Source: Pseudorhodoferax soli
GTDB taxonomy: Bacteria > Pseudomonadota > Gammaproteobacteria > Burkholderiales > Burkholderiaceae_C
Length of the DNA: 64,000 nt
Assembly (NCBI RefSeq): GCF_003337555.1
Contig: NZ_QPJK01000010.1
Location: forward strand, 124,001-188,000
Reading direction: 5' to 3'
Part shown: positions 1 through 8,248 of the stretch, one piece after another
How the letters are laid out: each line of letters starts with the position of its first letter
How positions within the stretch are numbered: the first letter of the stretch is position 1
Program-made: the position numbers and the translations under genes
The notes under the pieces: generated by a model
The model's database searches: none
What the model was told of the DNA's origin: nothing
What the model saw: only the letters and a program-made list of their open reading frames with translations

Positions 1-16
1 AAAGCCCGTGCCACGT

Positions 17-72
17 TTGTACGCAAGCCGTGGCCACGAATGCGTACAAAAAGCACCAAGGAAGTGCGTACA
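17..72. promoter_or_regulatory. TGCGTACA repeat cluster upstream of bactofilin
   Basis: Seen directly: TTGTACGCA (17-25) and TGCGTACAA (41-49) form a perfect 9-bp inverted repeat around a 15-bp spacer that itself holds GTGGCCAC. A third copy, TGCGTACA, follows at 65-72. The cluster lies about 140 bp before the bactofilin start, in the otherwise gene-free first 209 bases. It could be an operator for a dimeric regulator of bactofilin or of a gene beyond the left edge. No regulator can be assigned. Confidence 0.35.
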
Positions 73-209
73 TCGCGGCGTGGCCGCCGGGCTTGGTGCG
101 TGCGGTGCCGCGCCGGTGCCGCTTTCTTAGGGTTACAGAAGTTGCATGCGTCTTCTGTGGTTTGGCACGCGGCTTCCCCTAGGATGGAGTTTTGATCGGA
201 GAACGCCCA

Positions 210-767
210 GTGGCCCTGCAATCCCCCTTTTTCGGCAAGCGTGAGAACGAGCCCCTGAACACCCGGCCGAGCACGTTCAACAACACGTCCGCTTTGCAGC
301 CCTCGTCTTCTTCTTCCACCTCTTCCAGCAGCACCATGGCCTCTTCTGCGACCTCCCCGTCGGTGTCCGGCAGCAGCGCAAGCGCACCCGTCGGCGCTGC
401 CACGCAGGAGCCCGGCAGCAAGCTCATCGTCGGCCCGAACATCAAGCTCAAGGGCGTCGAGATCACCGACTGCGACACGCTGGTGGTCGAGGGCACGGTC
501 GAGGCGACGATGGACTCGCGCATGATGCAGATCGCCGAGCAGGGCGCGTTCAAGGGCTCGGCCGAGGTCGACCTGGCAGAGATCCGCGGCGCCTTCGATG
601 GCGACCTCGTGGTGCGCGAGAAGCTCGTGATCTACGCCACCGGCAAGGTCAGCGGCAAGATCCGCTATGGCAAGGTGGTGATCGAAGAAGGTGGCCAGAT
701 CTCGGGCGAGATCAGCTTCGGTGCGGGTGCCGCCAAGAGCAGCAAGCCGGCGCTGGCTGCGGCCTGA
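210..767 (+). CDS. bactofilin (polymer-forming cytoskeletal protein)
   Basis: Bactofilins polymerise without nucleotide into cytoplasmic, membrane-associated filaments that position cell-wall enzymes and appendages. The first ~65 residues are a disordered Ser/Thr/Ala/Pro-rich tail. From about residue 75 the repeated short beta-strand pattern of the DUF583 beta-helix is visible (GPNIKLKGVEI, VVEGTVEATM, EIRGAFDGDLVV, GKVSGKIRYGKVVIEEGG). A TTG at 192 is also in frame, but I chose GTG 210 because GGAG at 198-201 sits 8 nt upstream, whereas the TTG has GGAG only 2 nt away. The protein is 185 aa, a usual size. No M23 peptidase partner is adjacent. A strong hairpin follows. Confidence 0.9.
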   Translation: MALQSPFFGKRENEPLNTRPSTFNNTSALQPSSSSSTSSSSTMASSATSPSVSGSSASAPVGAATQEPGSKLIVGPNIKLKGVEITDCDTLVVEGTVEATMDSRMMQIAEQGAFKGSAEVDLAEIRGAFDGDLVVREKLVIYATGKVSGKIRYGKVVIEEGGQISGEISFGAGAAKSSKPALAAA

Positions 768-785
768 TCCTTCCGGCTTTCTCCC

Positions 786-821
786 ATGCAAAACGCCGAC
801 CCGAGGGTCGGCGTTTTGCAT
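786..821. terminator. bidirectional Rho-independent terminator
   Basis: Perfect 17-bp inverted repeat ATGCAAAACGCCGACCC with its complement, and almost no loop. The outer part supplies TTTT on both strands. It lies between the convergent bactofilin and alkene-reductase genes and probably stops transcription from both sides. Confidence 0.85.
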
Positions 822-836
822 GGCGCGGGCAGCCGA

Positions 837-1940
837 TCAGGCGGGCAGCGCGGGGTAGTCGGTGTAGCCTTCGGCGCCGCCCCCGTACATGGTGGCGCGC
901 TCGGGCACCTGCAGCGGCGCGCGTTCGCGCAGGCGGCGCACCAGGTCCGGGTTGGCGATGAAGGGGCGGCCGAAGGCCACGAGGTCGGCACCGTCGGCCA
1001 CGGCCTGGTCGGCCAGCTGGCGGTCATAGCCGTTGTTGACCATCCAGGCGCCCTTGCCGCCGGCATTGCGGTAGGCGGCCTTCAGCTTGCGGTAGTCGAA
1101 GGGCCGGTCGTCGATCTCGCGCGGGCCGCCCGTGGCGCCCTCGATCACGTGGATGTAGGCCAGGCCCAGCGGCGCGAGTTCGGCCAACAGGGTGTCGAAC
1201 AGCGGCTGCGGATCGGGGTCGGAGATGCCGTTGGCCGGCGTGACGGGCGAGATGCGCAGGCCCACACGGCCGGCACCGATCTCGGCCGCCACGGCGCGCA
1301 CCACCTCCAGCGTGAAGCGGATGCGGTTGGCAATGGAGCCGCCGTAGTGGTCGGTGCGGTGGTTGGCGCCGAGCTTCAAGAACTGGTCGAGCAGATAGCC
1401 GTTGGCGCCGTGGATCTCCACGCCGTCGAAGCCGCTGTCGAGGGCGGCGCGGGCGGCCTTGCGGAAGTCGTCGACGATGCCGGCGATCTCCTCGGCGGCG
1501 AGCGCGCGCGGGGTGGAGGTCTGGTCGAAGCCACCCTTGCCGTCGCGGATCAGGTAGGTCTTGGTGGCCGCCTGGATGGCCGAGGGCGCCACCGGTGCCT
1601 GGCCATTGGCTTGCAGCTCGGTGTGCGAGACACGGCCCACATGCCAGAGCTGGGTGACGATCTTGCCGCCGGCCGCATGCACTGCGGCCGTGACCTTGCG
1701 CCAGCCTTCCAGCTGCTCGGGTGCATAGAGGCCCGGCACGTCGGCGTAGCCCTGGCCCTGCTGGCTGATGGCCGTGCCCTCGCTGACGATCAGGCCGGCG
1801 CTGGCGCGCTGGCGGTAGTACTCCACGGCCAGCGGCCCGGGGATGGCGCGCGGTGAACGGTTGCGCGTGAGCGGGGCCATGACGATGCGGTTGGCCAGTG
1901 CCAGGCTGCCCGCATGGGTGGGCTCGAACAAGGAAGACAT
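837..1940 (-). CDS. Old Yellow Enzyme family alkene reductase (NemA-like)
   Basis: FMN-dependent NAD(P)H oxidoreductase that reduces activated C=C bonds, nitro compounds or N-ethylmaleimide. The 367-aa protein has the whole OYE barrel. It starts MSSLFEPTHAGSLALANRIV, then has MAPLTRNR, QLWHVGRVSH, the substrate-binding His/Asn pair in EIHGANGYL, DHYGGSIANR, and FGRPFIANPDLV near the end. The start is ATG at 1940 with GGAGAG about 6 nt upstream; an in-frame upstream extension lacks family similarity. The gene probably has its own promoter, since GST behind it is separated by a hairpin. Specific substrate unknown; detoxification of electrophiles would fit the GST neighbour. Confidence 0.92.
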   Translation of the reverse strand: MSSLFEPTHAGSLALANRIVMAPLTRNRSPRAIPGPLAVEYYRQRASAGLIVSEGTAISQQGQGYADVPGLYAPEQLEGWRKVTAAVHAAGGKIVTQLWHVGRVSHTELQANGQAPVAPSAIQAATKTYLIRDGKGGFDQTSTPRALAAEEIAGIVDDFRKAARAALDSGFDGVEIHGANGYLLDQFLKLGANHRTDHYGGSIANRIRFTLEVVRAVAAEIGAGRVGLRISPVTPANGISDPDPQPLFDTLLAELAPLGLAYIHVIEGATGGPREIDDRPFDYRKLKAAYRNAGGKGAWMVNNGYDRQLADQAVADGADLVAFGRPFIANPDLVRRLRERAPLQVPERATMYGGGAEGYTDYPALPA

Positions 1941-2030
1941 GCACTCTCCGTTGAATTTATTTCTTGGCCGCCCCCAAGGTGCCGGAGCGGACGAAGCGTG
2001 CATGTATGGGCGGGCCACCCATCTGCAAGG

Positions 2031-2044
2031 CAGGGCCTGCCCTG
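2031..2044. terminator. hairpin downstream of GST gene
   Basis: CAGGGC-CT-GCCCTG, 6-bp arms, located just after the GST stop and before the reductase gene in the minus direction. It has no T-run, so it is a weak terminator or mRNA 3'-end stabiliser at best. Confidence 0.3.
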
Positions 2045-2054
2045 TTACATCGGT

Positions 2055-2663
2055 TTACTTGGCCAGGCCTTCGGCCTTGAGTGCTTCCTGCACGGCGGGG
2101 CGGGCCGCCACGCGGGCCATGAAGGCGGCCACGTTGGCGTAGGCGGACAGGTCGACGCCGGTGGGCTTGGCCCAGGTGGTGACGGTGAACAGGTAGGCGT
2201 CGGCCACGGTGAAGTTGTCGCCGGTCAGGTAGTCCTTGCCGGCCAGTTGTTCATCGACCCACTTGTAGCGCGACAGCAGCTTCTCGCGCACGCCGGCCTT
2301 GTAGTCCTCGGGCGTGGTCGGATAGAAGAGCGGGCTGTAGCCCTTGTGCAGTTCGGTGCCGATGAAGGTCAGCAGCGACTGCAGGCGGTAGCGCGCCAGC
2401 GTGCCGTTGGCCGGGGCCAGGTTCTTCAGCGGGGCCTGGTCGGCGATGTACTGCACGATGGCCGGGCCTTCGGCCAGGCGCGTGCCGTCGTCCAGCTCCA
2501 GCAGCGGCACGTAGCCCAGCGGGTTGATGGTGTAGTAGTCGGTGCCGTCGTCGAGCTTGTGCGTCTTGGTCGGGGCCTTCAGGGCTTCGAACGCGATGCC
2601 GGCCTCGCGCAGCACGATGTGCGGGGACAGCGAGCAGGCACCGGGGGAGTAATACAGCTTCAT
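2055..2663 (-). CDS. glutathione S-transferase (beta-class type)
   Basis: Conjugates glutathione to electrophiles or acts as a glutathione-dependent reductase in the cytoplasm. The 202-aa product begins [20 protein letters not shown], with Cys10 and the SPGACS loop typical of bacterial beta-class GSTs. The thioredoxin-like N-terminal domain ends near [20 protein letters not shown], which carries the cis-Pro and Glu/Ser-type glutathione contacts. The helical C-terminal domain contains the N-capping motif [11 protein letters not shown]. Starts at ATG 2663. Same strand as the downstream OYE gene but about 115 bp away with a hairpin between, so co-transcription is uncertain. Confidence 0.93.
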   Translation of the reverse strand: MKLYYSPGACSLSPHIVLREAGIAFEALKAPTKTHKLDDGTDYYTINPLGYVPLLELDDGTRLAEGPAIVQYIADQAPLKNLAPANGTLARYRLQSLLTFIGTELHKGYSPLFYPTTPEDYKAGVREKLLSRYKWVDEQLAGKDYLTGDNFTVADAYLFTVTTWAKPTGVDLSAYANVAAFMARVAARPAVQEALKAEGLAK

Positions 2664-2847
2664 GGCGTGTTTCCGAAAGGGTTGGAATCGTTGTGCCGCC
2701 AGCATCTGCAGACCCGCGCGGCGGCGCCCGAAAAAGGGCCGCGCGATTGTCCTACACCCCCCGGTGCCGACGGCTGATGCCTGCACAAAGCCCGCGTTTC
2801 TACATTGCATGCAAGCGCGGCGCCGCCGCAGTACAAGGAGAGTCGAC

Positions 2848-3033
2848 ATGTTGAAGTGGGCCATCATCTTTGCGTTGATCGCACTGGTTGCCGGGGGCTT
2901 GGGTTTCGGCGGTGTGGCTGCGGGCGCGGCCGGCATTGCCAAGGTCTTGTTCGGCCTGTTCCTGATCCTGGCCGTGGTGTTCGTCGTGCTTGCCGCACTG
3001 GGCGTGGGCGCGGCCAAGAAGATCTTGGACTGA
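2848..3033 (+). CDS. DUF1328 small membrane protein (YtjA-like)
   Basis: A 61-aa protein of two hydrophobic helices (about residues 3-28 and 33-53) with a glycine/alanine-rich turn ([17 protein letters not shown]) and a basic C-terminus, KKILD. This is the standard length and layout of the DUF1328 family. Members are small inner-membrane proteins often induced by stress, but their molecular role is not established. A strong AAGGAG (2834-2839) lies 8 nt before the ATG. The upstream 180 bp are non-coding and presumably hold its promoter. Confidence 0.9.
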   Translation: MLKWAIIFALIALVAGGLGFGGVAAGAAGIAKVLFGLFLILAVVFVVLAALGVGAAKKILD

Positions 3034-3036
3034 GCC

Positions 3037-3258
3037 GTGCAATCTGTTCCTGAAGGCCTGGGCAACCAGCGCTACGCGCAGCTGCAGCAATGGCTGCAGA
3101 GCCCGGTGCAGCGCGCGCAGCGCATCGTGCAGGTGACGGCCGCCGACTGGTGGCCCGATGGCCAGGTGCCGCAGACGCGCAAGGCCGCCGGCCGCGTGGC
3201 CCGTGCGCACCGCGAGCGCGAGCAGGCGCATGGGGTGCGCGGCCGTCGCCACGCCTGA
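3037..3258 (+). CDS. small conserved-looking hypothetical protein
   Basis: 73-aa basic protein beginning at GTG 3037, 3 bp after the DUF1328 stop and 8 bp before the transglutaminase gene. The codons have the strong third-position G/C preference of genuine genes here, and the sequence predicts mostly helix (QRYAQLQQWLQSPVQRAQRIV) with an Arg-rich tail. No domain is recognised. Its tight packing between two co-directional genes supports a real, co-transcribed gene. No clear Shine-Dalgarno is seen; translation could be coupled to DUF1328. Confidence 0.6.
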   Translation: MQSVPEGLGNQRYAQLQQWLQSPVQRAQRIVQVTAADWWPDGQVPQTRKAAGRVARAHREREQAHGVRGRRHA

Positions 3259-3266
3259 GGCTGACC

Positions 3267-4100
3267 ATGCTGTCCTCCATCGACGTCAAGCTCGTCTACG
3301 ACGTGGCCGAGCCCACGCACTTCTGCCTGCACCTGCAGGTGGCAGACCATGCCGACCAGCACCTGCGCGAGGAGCGCCTGCAGGTGGAGCCTGCGTTGCC
3401 GCTGCATGACTACCGCGACCCGGTGAAGGGCAACCGCTTCGTGCGCTTCGATGCGCCCAAGGGACAGCTGCAGGTGCACTACAGGGCGGAGGTCGAGGTG
3501 AACTACGCGCTGCCGACGCCCGGGCTGGGCGAAGCGCCGGTGAACCAGATCCCCGACGAGGTGCTGCACTTCCTGTCGCCCACGCGCTACTGCGAGTCCG
3601 ACCTGCTCGGCAACGCGGCGCAGCAGTTGTTCTGCAAGGCGCCGGCCGGGCTGGAGCGCGTGCAGGCCATCAGCGACTGGATCCACGACAACATCGCCTA
3701 CACGCCGGGCTCCAGCGATGCGACCACCACGGCCCAGCAGATCTTCGTGCAGCGCCAGGGCGTGTGCCGCGACTTCGCGCACCTGGGCGTGACCTTCTGC
3801 CGCGCGCTGAACATCCCGGCGCGGCTGGTGGCGGGCTATGTGTTCTTCGACGAGCCGCCGCAGGATTTCCACGCGATCTTCGAGGCCTGGCTGGACGGCC
3901 GCTGGGTGCTGTTCGACCCGACCCGCATGGCGCCCGTGGAACGCCTGGTGCGCGTGGGCACGGGCCGCGATGCCAAGGACGTGGCCTTCGCCACGCTGTT
4001 CGGCAAGGCCCAGCTGCTGAGCAAGGACATCGCAGTGCGCGAGAGCGAGACACCGCCCGCTGCCACGCCCGGCCAGCCGCTGCTGCGCGCCGTCGCCTGA
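3267..4100 (+). CDS. transglutaminase-like domain protein
   Basis: 277-aa protein with an N-terminal beta-rich domain and a papain-fold transglutaminase core. The catalytic triad is visible: Cys167 in GVCRDFAH, His202 in DFHAIFEAW and Asp217 in FDPTR. Bacterial members generally act as cysteine proteases or amidases rather than cross-linking enzymes; the substrate is unknown. No signal peptide is seen, so it is probably cytoplasmic. ATG 3267 follows the small hypothetical gene by 8 bp. The stop abuts the stop of the convergent AraC gene (TGATCA shared at 4098-4103). Confidence 0.88.
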   Translation: MLSSIDVKLVYDVAEPTHFCLHLQVADHADQHLREERLQVEPALPLHDYRDPVKGNRFVRFDAPKGQLQVHYRAEVEVNYALPTPGLGEAPVNQIPDEVLHFLSPTRYCESDLLGNAAQQLFCKAPAGLERVQAISDWIHDNIAYTPGSSDATTTAQQIFVQRQGVCRDFAHLGVTFCRALNIPARLVAGYVFFDEPPQDFHAIFEAWLDGRWVLFDPTRMAPVERLVRVGTGRDAKDVAFATLFGKAQLLSKDIAVRESETPPAATPGQPLLRAVA

Positions 4101-5063
4101 TCAGCCGCCGCCCGTGCGGGCGGCCTGGCGGAACTCGCTCGGGCTCAGGCCCGTGTGCTCGCGGAACACGCGCGCAAAGTGCGACATGTTCGAGAAGCCC
4201 CAGGCCAGCGCGATGTCGGTGATCGAGCGGCCCGCCGCGGGCGCCTGCCGCAGCTCCTGGATGCAGGCCTGCAGCCGCTGCTGCTGGATGTAGCTCGCCA
4301 GCGTCAGGTCGCCCTCGGCGAAGGCGTTGTGCAGGTGGCGCTTGCTGCAGTTCAACGCTGCCGCGATCTGCTCGATCGACAGCAGCGGGTCGCGCAGGTG
4401 CCGCGCCACATGGTCGCGGATGCGGTCGCGCAGCGCCTGCTTGAGCGTCACCGCCGTGCCCTGGCCCGCAAGCTCCAGCAGCGACAGCTGCACTAGCTGC
4501 ATGATGAGTTCGCCAGCGCCGCGGGCTGCCGTCTCGCTCATGGCGGGCAGCTCCAGGTAGGTGTTGCGCATGGTCTCCAGCGCCACGCGCGAGATGCCGC
4601 TGGCGCCGCCCACGTGGCGCGCCATGAGCGGGTCGAGCCGCACGCCGCGCTCGGCCATCTGCCGCTTGGGCAGCATCACGATCAGGTGCTCGGTGGGCGC
4701 GGGGTTGTCGATCGCGTAGTCGTGCGTGGTGTCGTAGATGATCCAGCCACCCGCCTGCGCGCGCGCCTTGCGGCCCTGCTGCTCGACCTCGGCGCTGCCC
4801 TGCCAAGGCGCCACGATCTTGAGGTAGCCGGCTTCGTCGCGGCGCGCCATCTGCGGCGTGCGCAGCACGCGGTGGCGGCCGGCCTCCAGGCGTGTCAGCA
4901 CCACGTCGCCGGCGCGCGAGGCCGACAGGCGGCCGTCGAAGTCGCTGTCGCCGTAGAGGTCGGACTCCAGGCCGCCGAAGTGGCGCCAGATCCATTCGCG
5001 CCATTGCGGTGCCCGGTCGCGCGGGGCGACCGCGTCGGTGCTCAGCAGCAGGGACGGGGTCAT
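4101..5063 (-). CDS. AraC family transcriptional regulator
   Basis: 320-aa regulator. Residues ~1-190 form an effector/dimerisation domain of the AraC-binding-like type (motifs GGWIIYDTTHDYAI and EHLIVMLPKRQM). The C-terminal ~100 residues hold two helix-turn-helix motifs (LSIEQIAAALNCSKRHLHNAF and SITDIALAWGFSNMSHFAR) ending in the family signature FREHTGLSPSEFR. It is divergent from the ABC uptake operon starting at 5246, with a 14-bp palindrome between, so it is the likely regulator of that operon. Related regulators often respond to aromatic acids. Start ATG 5063 follows the conserved length of the family. Confidence 0.93.
   Translation of the reverse strand: MTPSLLLSTDAVAPRDRAPQWREWIWRHFGGLESDLYGDSDFDGRLSASRAGDVVLTRLEAGRHRVLRTPQMARRDEAGYLKIVAPWQGSAEVEQQGRKARAQAGGWIIYDTTHDYAIDNPAPTEHLIVMLPKRQMAERGVRLDPLMARHVGGASGISRVALETMRNTYLELPAMSETAARGAGELIMQLVQLSLLELAGQGTAVTLKQALRDRIRDHVARHLRDPLLSIEQIAAALNCSKRHLHNAFAEGDLTLASYIQQQRLQACIQELRQAPAAGRSITDIALAWGFSNMSHFARVFREHTGLSPSEFRQAARTGGG
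4107..4124. terminator. GC-rich hairpin at convergent gene ends
   Basis: GCCGCCCG-TG-CGGGCGGC, 8-bp perfect arms, lying inside the last codons of the AraC gene (encoding its Thr-Gly-Gly-Gly tail) and just past the transglutaminase stop. No T-run. It could terminate the plus-strand transcript within the facing gene. Confidence 0.35.
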
Positions 5064-5129
5064 CGGCTTCTCCGGGGTGGCAGACGGGCCGCGATGATAG
5101 GCCGCGCCACCCGGCGCGCGGGTGCGCTG

Positions 5130-5143
5130 CCGGGTTAACCCGG
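5130..5143. promoter_or_regulatory. 14-bp palindrome in AraC/ABC-operon intergenic region
   Basis: CCGGGTTAACCCGG is a perfect palindrome 66 bp from the AraC start and 102 bp from the ABC receptor start. The position suits an operator for a dimeric regulator controlling one or both divergent transcripts. AraC proteins usually bind direct repeats, so another regulator is possible. Confidence 0.4.
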
Positions 5144-5245
5144 GGGCGTGTGCGCGCTGGTGCCAGCATTCCCTGCACGCTGCGCACAGCGCCTGCGGCG
5201 CGGTCTTCCCACGATCCGGACCACCGATTCCGAGGAGACAAGACC

Positions 5246-6445
5246 ATGACCATCCACTCCCGCCGCCGCGTGCTGCAAGGCGCGGCCGCCGCGCTCGGCA
5301 GCGCCGCCTTCGCGCCCGCGCTGCAGGCCCAGAACACGCCCGTGCGCATCGGCTACGCCATGGCCCGCACCGGCCCCTGGGCGCCCGGCGCACAGGTCAG
5401 CCAGGAGCCCAACTACCTGCTGTGGGCCGAGCAGGTGAACGCCGCCGGGGGCCTGGACGTGAAGGGCACCAAACGCCCCATCGAGCTCATCGGCGTGGAC
5501 GACCGCAGCGACATCGAGACCTGCGTGCGCAGCTACCAGAAGCTGATGGGCAGCGACAAGGTAGACCTGATCCTGCCGCCCTGGGGCAGCAACGCGAACT
5601 TCGCCATCGCGCCGCTGGCGCAGCGCTTCGGCTACCCCATGCTGGCGCCCACGGCGCTGTCGCGCAAGCTGATCGACATGAACCTGTCGTTCTTCTTCTC
5701 CATCCTGCAGCAGCCCGACCGCATGATGGGCGCGCTGGTCGACATGCTGGTGGCGAGCAACGTGAAGACGGTCGCCATCGTCTACATGGACGACCTGTTC
5801 GGCTTGGAGAACTTCGCCGCGATCAACAACGCGCTCAAGAAGACAAGCATCCAGGTGGTGGAGCGCAAGAGCTATCCGCTGGGCGTGAAGGACCTCTCGC
5901 CCGTGCTGCGCGGCATCAAGGAGCAGAACCCCGACGCCTTCATCGGCATCACCTACCCGCCCGACACCATCCTCGCCAGCAAGCAGGCCAAGGAGGTCGG
6001 CTTCAACCCGAAGTTCTTCTACGCCTCGGTGGGCACGGCCTTCCAGCTCTACCGCAACGTGATCACGGCGCCGGGGGCCGAGGGCGTCCTGGGCATGGGT
6101 TCGTGGAACAGCAAGACCAGCGCGGGCGCCAAGGCCTACTTCGACGCGCACACCAAGCGCTTCGAGGGCAAGGAGCCGGACCGCTGGGCCAGCGGCCATT
6201 GCTGGGCCAGCCTGCAGATCCTGCAGGCTGCCGTCGCCAAGGCCGGGCTGGACCGCAAGGCGATCCGCGAGTTCGTGGCCACGACCACACACAAGACCAT
6301 CGTCGGCGACATCCAGTTCACCGGCAGCGAGAACACCGCCACGCAGGGCAGCGTGGGCCAGTGGCAGAACGGGGAGTTCGAGGTGGTGTGGCCGGCGTCG
6401 ATGGCCACGGCCAAGCTGAACCCGGCCAAGCCGGCGTGGAAATGA
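5246..6445 (+). CDS. branched-chain-type ABC transporter substrate-binding protein
   Basis: Periplasmic receptor (399 aa, Leu/Ile/Val-binding-protein fold, Peripla_BP_6) delivering substrate to the permeases encoded downstream. The N-terminus SRRRVLQGAAAALGS...LQAQ is a signal peptide with a twin-arginine-like start; the mature protein begins near NTPVRIGYAMARTGPW. Typical features are the early ligand loop, DDRSDIETCV and TIVGDIQFTG at the end. ATG 5246 has GAGGAG upstream. First gene of an operon with livH-, livM-, livG- and livF-like genes. The ligand is unknown; the aldehyde dehydrogenase at the operon end hints at an aromatic compound rather than an amino acid. Confidence 0.92.
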   Translation: MTIHSRRRVLQGAAAALGSAAFAPALQAQNTPVRIGYAMARTGPWAPGAQVSQEPNYLLWAEQVNAAGGLDVKGTKRPIELIGVDDRSDIETCVRSYQKLMGSDKVDLILPPWGSNANFAIAPLAQRFGYPMLAPTALSRKLIDMNLSFFFSILQQPDRMMGALVDMLVASNVKTVAIVYMDDLFGLENFAAINNALKKTSIQVVERKSYPLGVKDLSPVLRGIKEQNPDAFIGITYPPDTILASKQAKEVGFNPKFFYASVGTAFQLYRNVITAPGAEGVLGMGSWNSKTSAGAKAYFDAHTKRFEGKEPDRWASGHCWASLQILQAAVAKAGLDRKAIREFVATTTHKTIVGDIQFTGSENTATQGSVGQWQNGEFEVVWPASMATAKLNPAKPAWK

Positions 6446-6446
6446 C

Positions 6447-7325
6447 GTGTCGTTGACGGCCTGGTTCGAACTGATCGCCAGCGGCCTCATCACGGGCGGC
6501 ATCTACGCGCTGGTGGGTCTGGGGCTGAACCTGCAGTACGGGCTCATGCGCATCCTGAACATCGCGCACGGCGAGTTCCTGATGCTGGGCGCCTATGCCA
6601 CCTGGATGGCGCACACGCTGCTGGGCTGGTCGCCGCTGGCGGTCCTGCCGCTGGCCTTCGCGGGGCTGATGCTGATCGGCCTGGCGGTGCATGCGCTGAC
6701 CTTCCGCAAGCTGGCCGCCGAGGCGCCCAACGTGGATGTGTTCGAGGCGCGCGGCCTCATGGTGGCCTTCGGCCTGATGTTCCTGGTGCAGAACTTCGCC
6801 AGCTGGGCCTGGGGCGGCGACCTGCGCGGCTACGACTACCTGACCACACCCGTGGCCATCGGTGGCGCGCAGTTCGCGGCCAACAAGCTCGTGGTGTTCG
6901 GCCTGGCGCTGGTGTTCGCGCTGGCGCTGATGGCGCTGCTGCGCTTCACCATGCTGGGCAAGGGCGTGCGCGCGCTCATGCAGTCGCCCACGGGCGCGCA
7001 GCTGGTGGGCATCGACACCAAGCGCCTGCACCCGCTGATGTTCGGCGTGGGGCTGGGGCTGTCGGGCGTGGCGGGTTGCCTCTTGTCGATGGCCTACACC
7101 ATCACGCCTTCGATGGGCGAGCCCTACACGGTGACGGCGCTGATCGTGATCACGCTGGGCGGCTTCGGCAGCATGGGCGGCGCGCTGGCGGGCGGCCTGC
7201 TGCTGGGCGTGATCGAGGCGCTGGGCATGCACTTCACCAACCCATCTCTCAAGTCGCTGCTGTCGTACGGCGTGTTCATCGCCGTGCTGCTCTGGAAACC
7301 CAACGGACTGTTTGCCAAACGATGA
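6447..7325 (+). CDS. branched-chain-type ABC transporter permease (LivH-like)
   Basis: 292-aa inner-membrane permease with about eight hydrophobic segments and the family landmarks GLNLQYGLMRILNIAHGEF near the N-terminus and VIVITLGGFGSMGGALAGG near residue 240. The GTG start at 6447 follows the receptor stop by 1 bp and probably relies on translational coupling. It forms the membrane pore together with the LivM-like protein, whose ATG overlaps this stop (ATGA). Confidence 0.95.
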   Translation: MSLTAWFELIASGLITGGIYALVGLGLNLQYGLMRILNIAHGEFLMLGAYATWMAHTLLGWSPLAVLPLAFAGLMLIGLAVHALTFRKLAAEAPNVDVFEARGLMVAFGLMFLVQNFASWAWGGDLRGYDYLTTPVAIGGAQFAANKLVVFGLALVFALALMALLRFTMLGKGVRALMQSPTGAQLVGIDTKRLHPLMFGVGLGLSGVAGCLLSMAYTITPSMGEPYTVTALIVITLGGFGSMGGALAGGLLLGVIEALGMHFTNPSLKSLLSYGVFIAVLLWKPNGLFAKR

Positions 7326-8248
7326 AGCGCGACTGGATTCTTCTGGCGGGGCTCACGCTGGCCGCGGCACTGTTGCCCGGCATCGCGAGCGAGTTCCTGC
7401 TCTCGCTGGCCATGACCTGTTTGATGTACGTGGCGCTGGCGTCGAGCTGGAGCCTGTTCTGCGGCAGCACGCGCTACCTGTCGCTGGCCACGGCGGCCTT
7501 CTTCGGCATCGGCGCGTACACGAGTGCGCTGGTGCTGGAGAGCCTGCCCTGGCTCGCCGCTGTGGGCCTGGGCGCGCTGGTGGCGGCGGCCATCGCACTG
7601 GTGATGGGCCTGGCGGTGCTGCACCTGCGCGGCACCTACTTCGCGGTGCTGACCTTCGGCATGACCGAGCTGATCCGCCATGCGGTGACCTACTTCGAGA
7701 AGCAGGTCACGGGCACCGTGGGCCGCGTGCTCGTGGTCGTGCCCGAGGAGAGCACTGTCTACTGGACGGTGCTGGGCATCGCCGCCATCGCCGTGGCCAC
7801 CGCCATCGTGGTGCGGCGGCGCCGCTTCGGCCTGGCGCTGGTGGGCATCGGCTTCGACGAGCAGCGCGCGCAGACATTGGGCGTGAACACGCGCCTGGTC
7901 AAGACGCTGGGCTTCGCGCTGACGGCCGCCTTTGCCGGAGCGGTGGGCGCCATCATGGCCGTGCGCTGGACCTACATCGACCCGGTCACGGTGTTCAACC
8001 CCTTCATCGGCTTCCAGACCGTGCTGATCGCGCTGATCGGCGGGGCCGCCACGCTGTGGGGCCCGCTGGTGGCCGCCGTGGTGTTCAGCGTGCTGGCCGA
8101 GACGCTGCGGCTGCAGCTGCCGCAGGCCTACATGGTGGCGCTGGGGCTGCTCTTGATCCTGTCGGTGATGTACCTGCCAGACGGCCTGGGAAGCCTGCGC
8201 TGGCAGCAGGTGCGGGGCTGGTTCCAACGGGAGCGCCTGAATGGCTGA
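7322..8248 (+). CDS. branched-chain-type ABC transporter permease (LivM-like)
   Basis: 308-aa second permease subunit. Hydrophobic helices run from the N-terminus; the conserved stretch LATAAFFGIGAYTSALV (residues ~57-73) and the cytoplasmic-loop motif RRFGLALVGIGFDEQRAQTLGV are typical of LivM, as is TVLIALIGGAATLWGPL near residue 240. The start overlaps the livH-like stop by 4 bp, and its own end overlaps the ATPase gene by 8 bp, showing tight translational coupling. Confidence 0.95.
   Translation: MKRDWILLAGLTLAAALLPGIASEFLLSLAMTCLMYVALASSWSLFCGSTRYLSLATAAFFGIGAYTSALVLESLPWLAAVGLGALVAAAIALVMGLAVLHLRGTYFAVLTFGMTELIRHAVTYFEKQVTGTVGRVLVVVPEESTVYWTVLGIAAIAVATAIVVRRRRFGLALVGIGFDEQRAQTLGVNTRLVKTLGFALTAAFAGAVGAIMAVRWTYIDPVTVFNPFIGFQTVLIALIGGAATLWGPLVAAVVFSVLAETLRLQLPQAYMVALGLLLILSVMYLPDGLGSLRWQQVRGWFQRERLNG

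Noticed and set aside
162-177. TGGCACGCGGCTTCCC resembling a sigma-54 promoter upstream of bactofilin
   Set aside because: The -12 element is TTCC rather than TTGC, so the essential GC is missing.
3072-3872. 266-codon minus-strand frame opposite the transglutaminase gene
   Set aside because: Shadow frame; the plus strand carries the full Cys-His-Asp catalytic triad.
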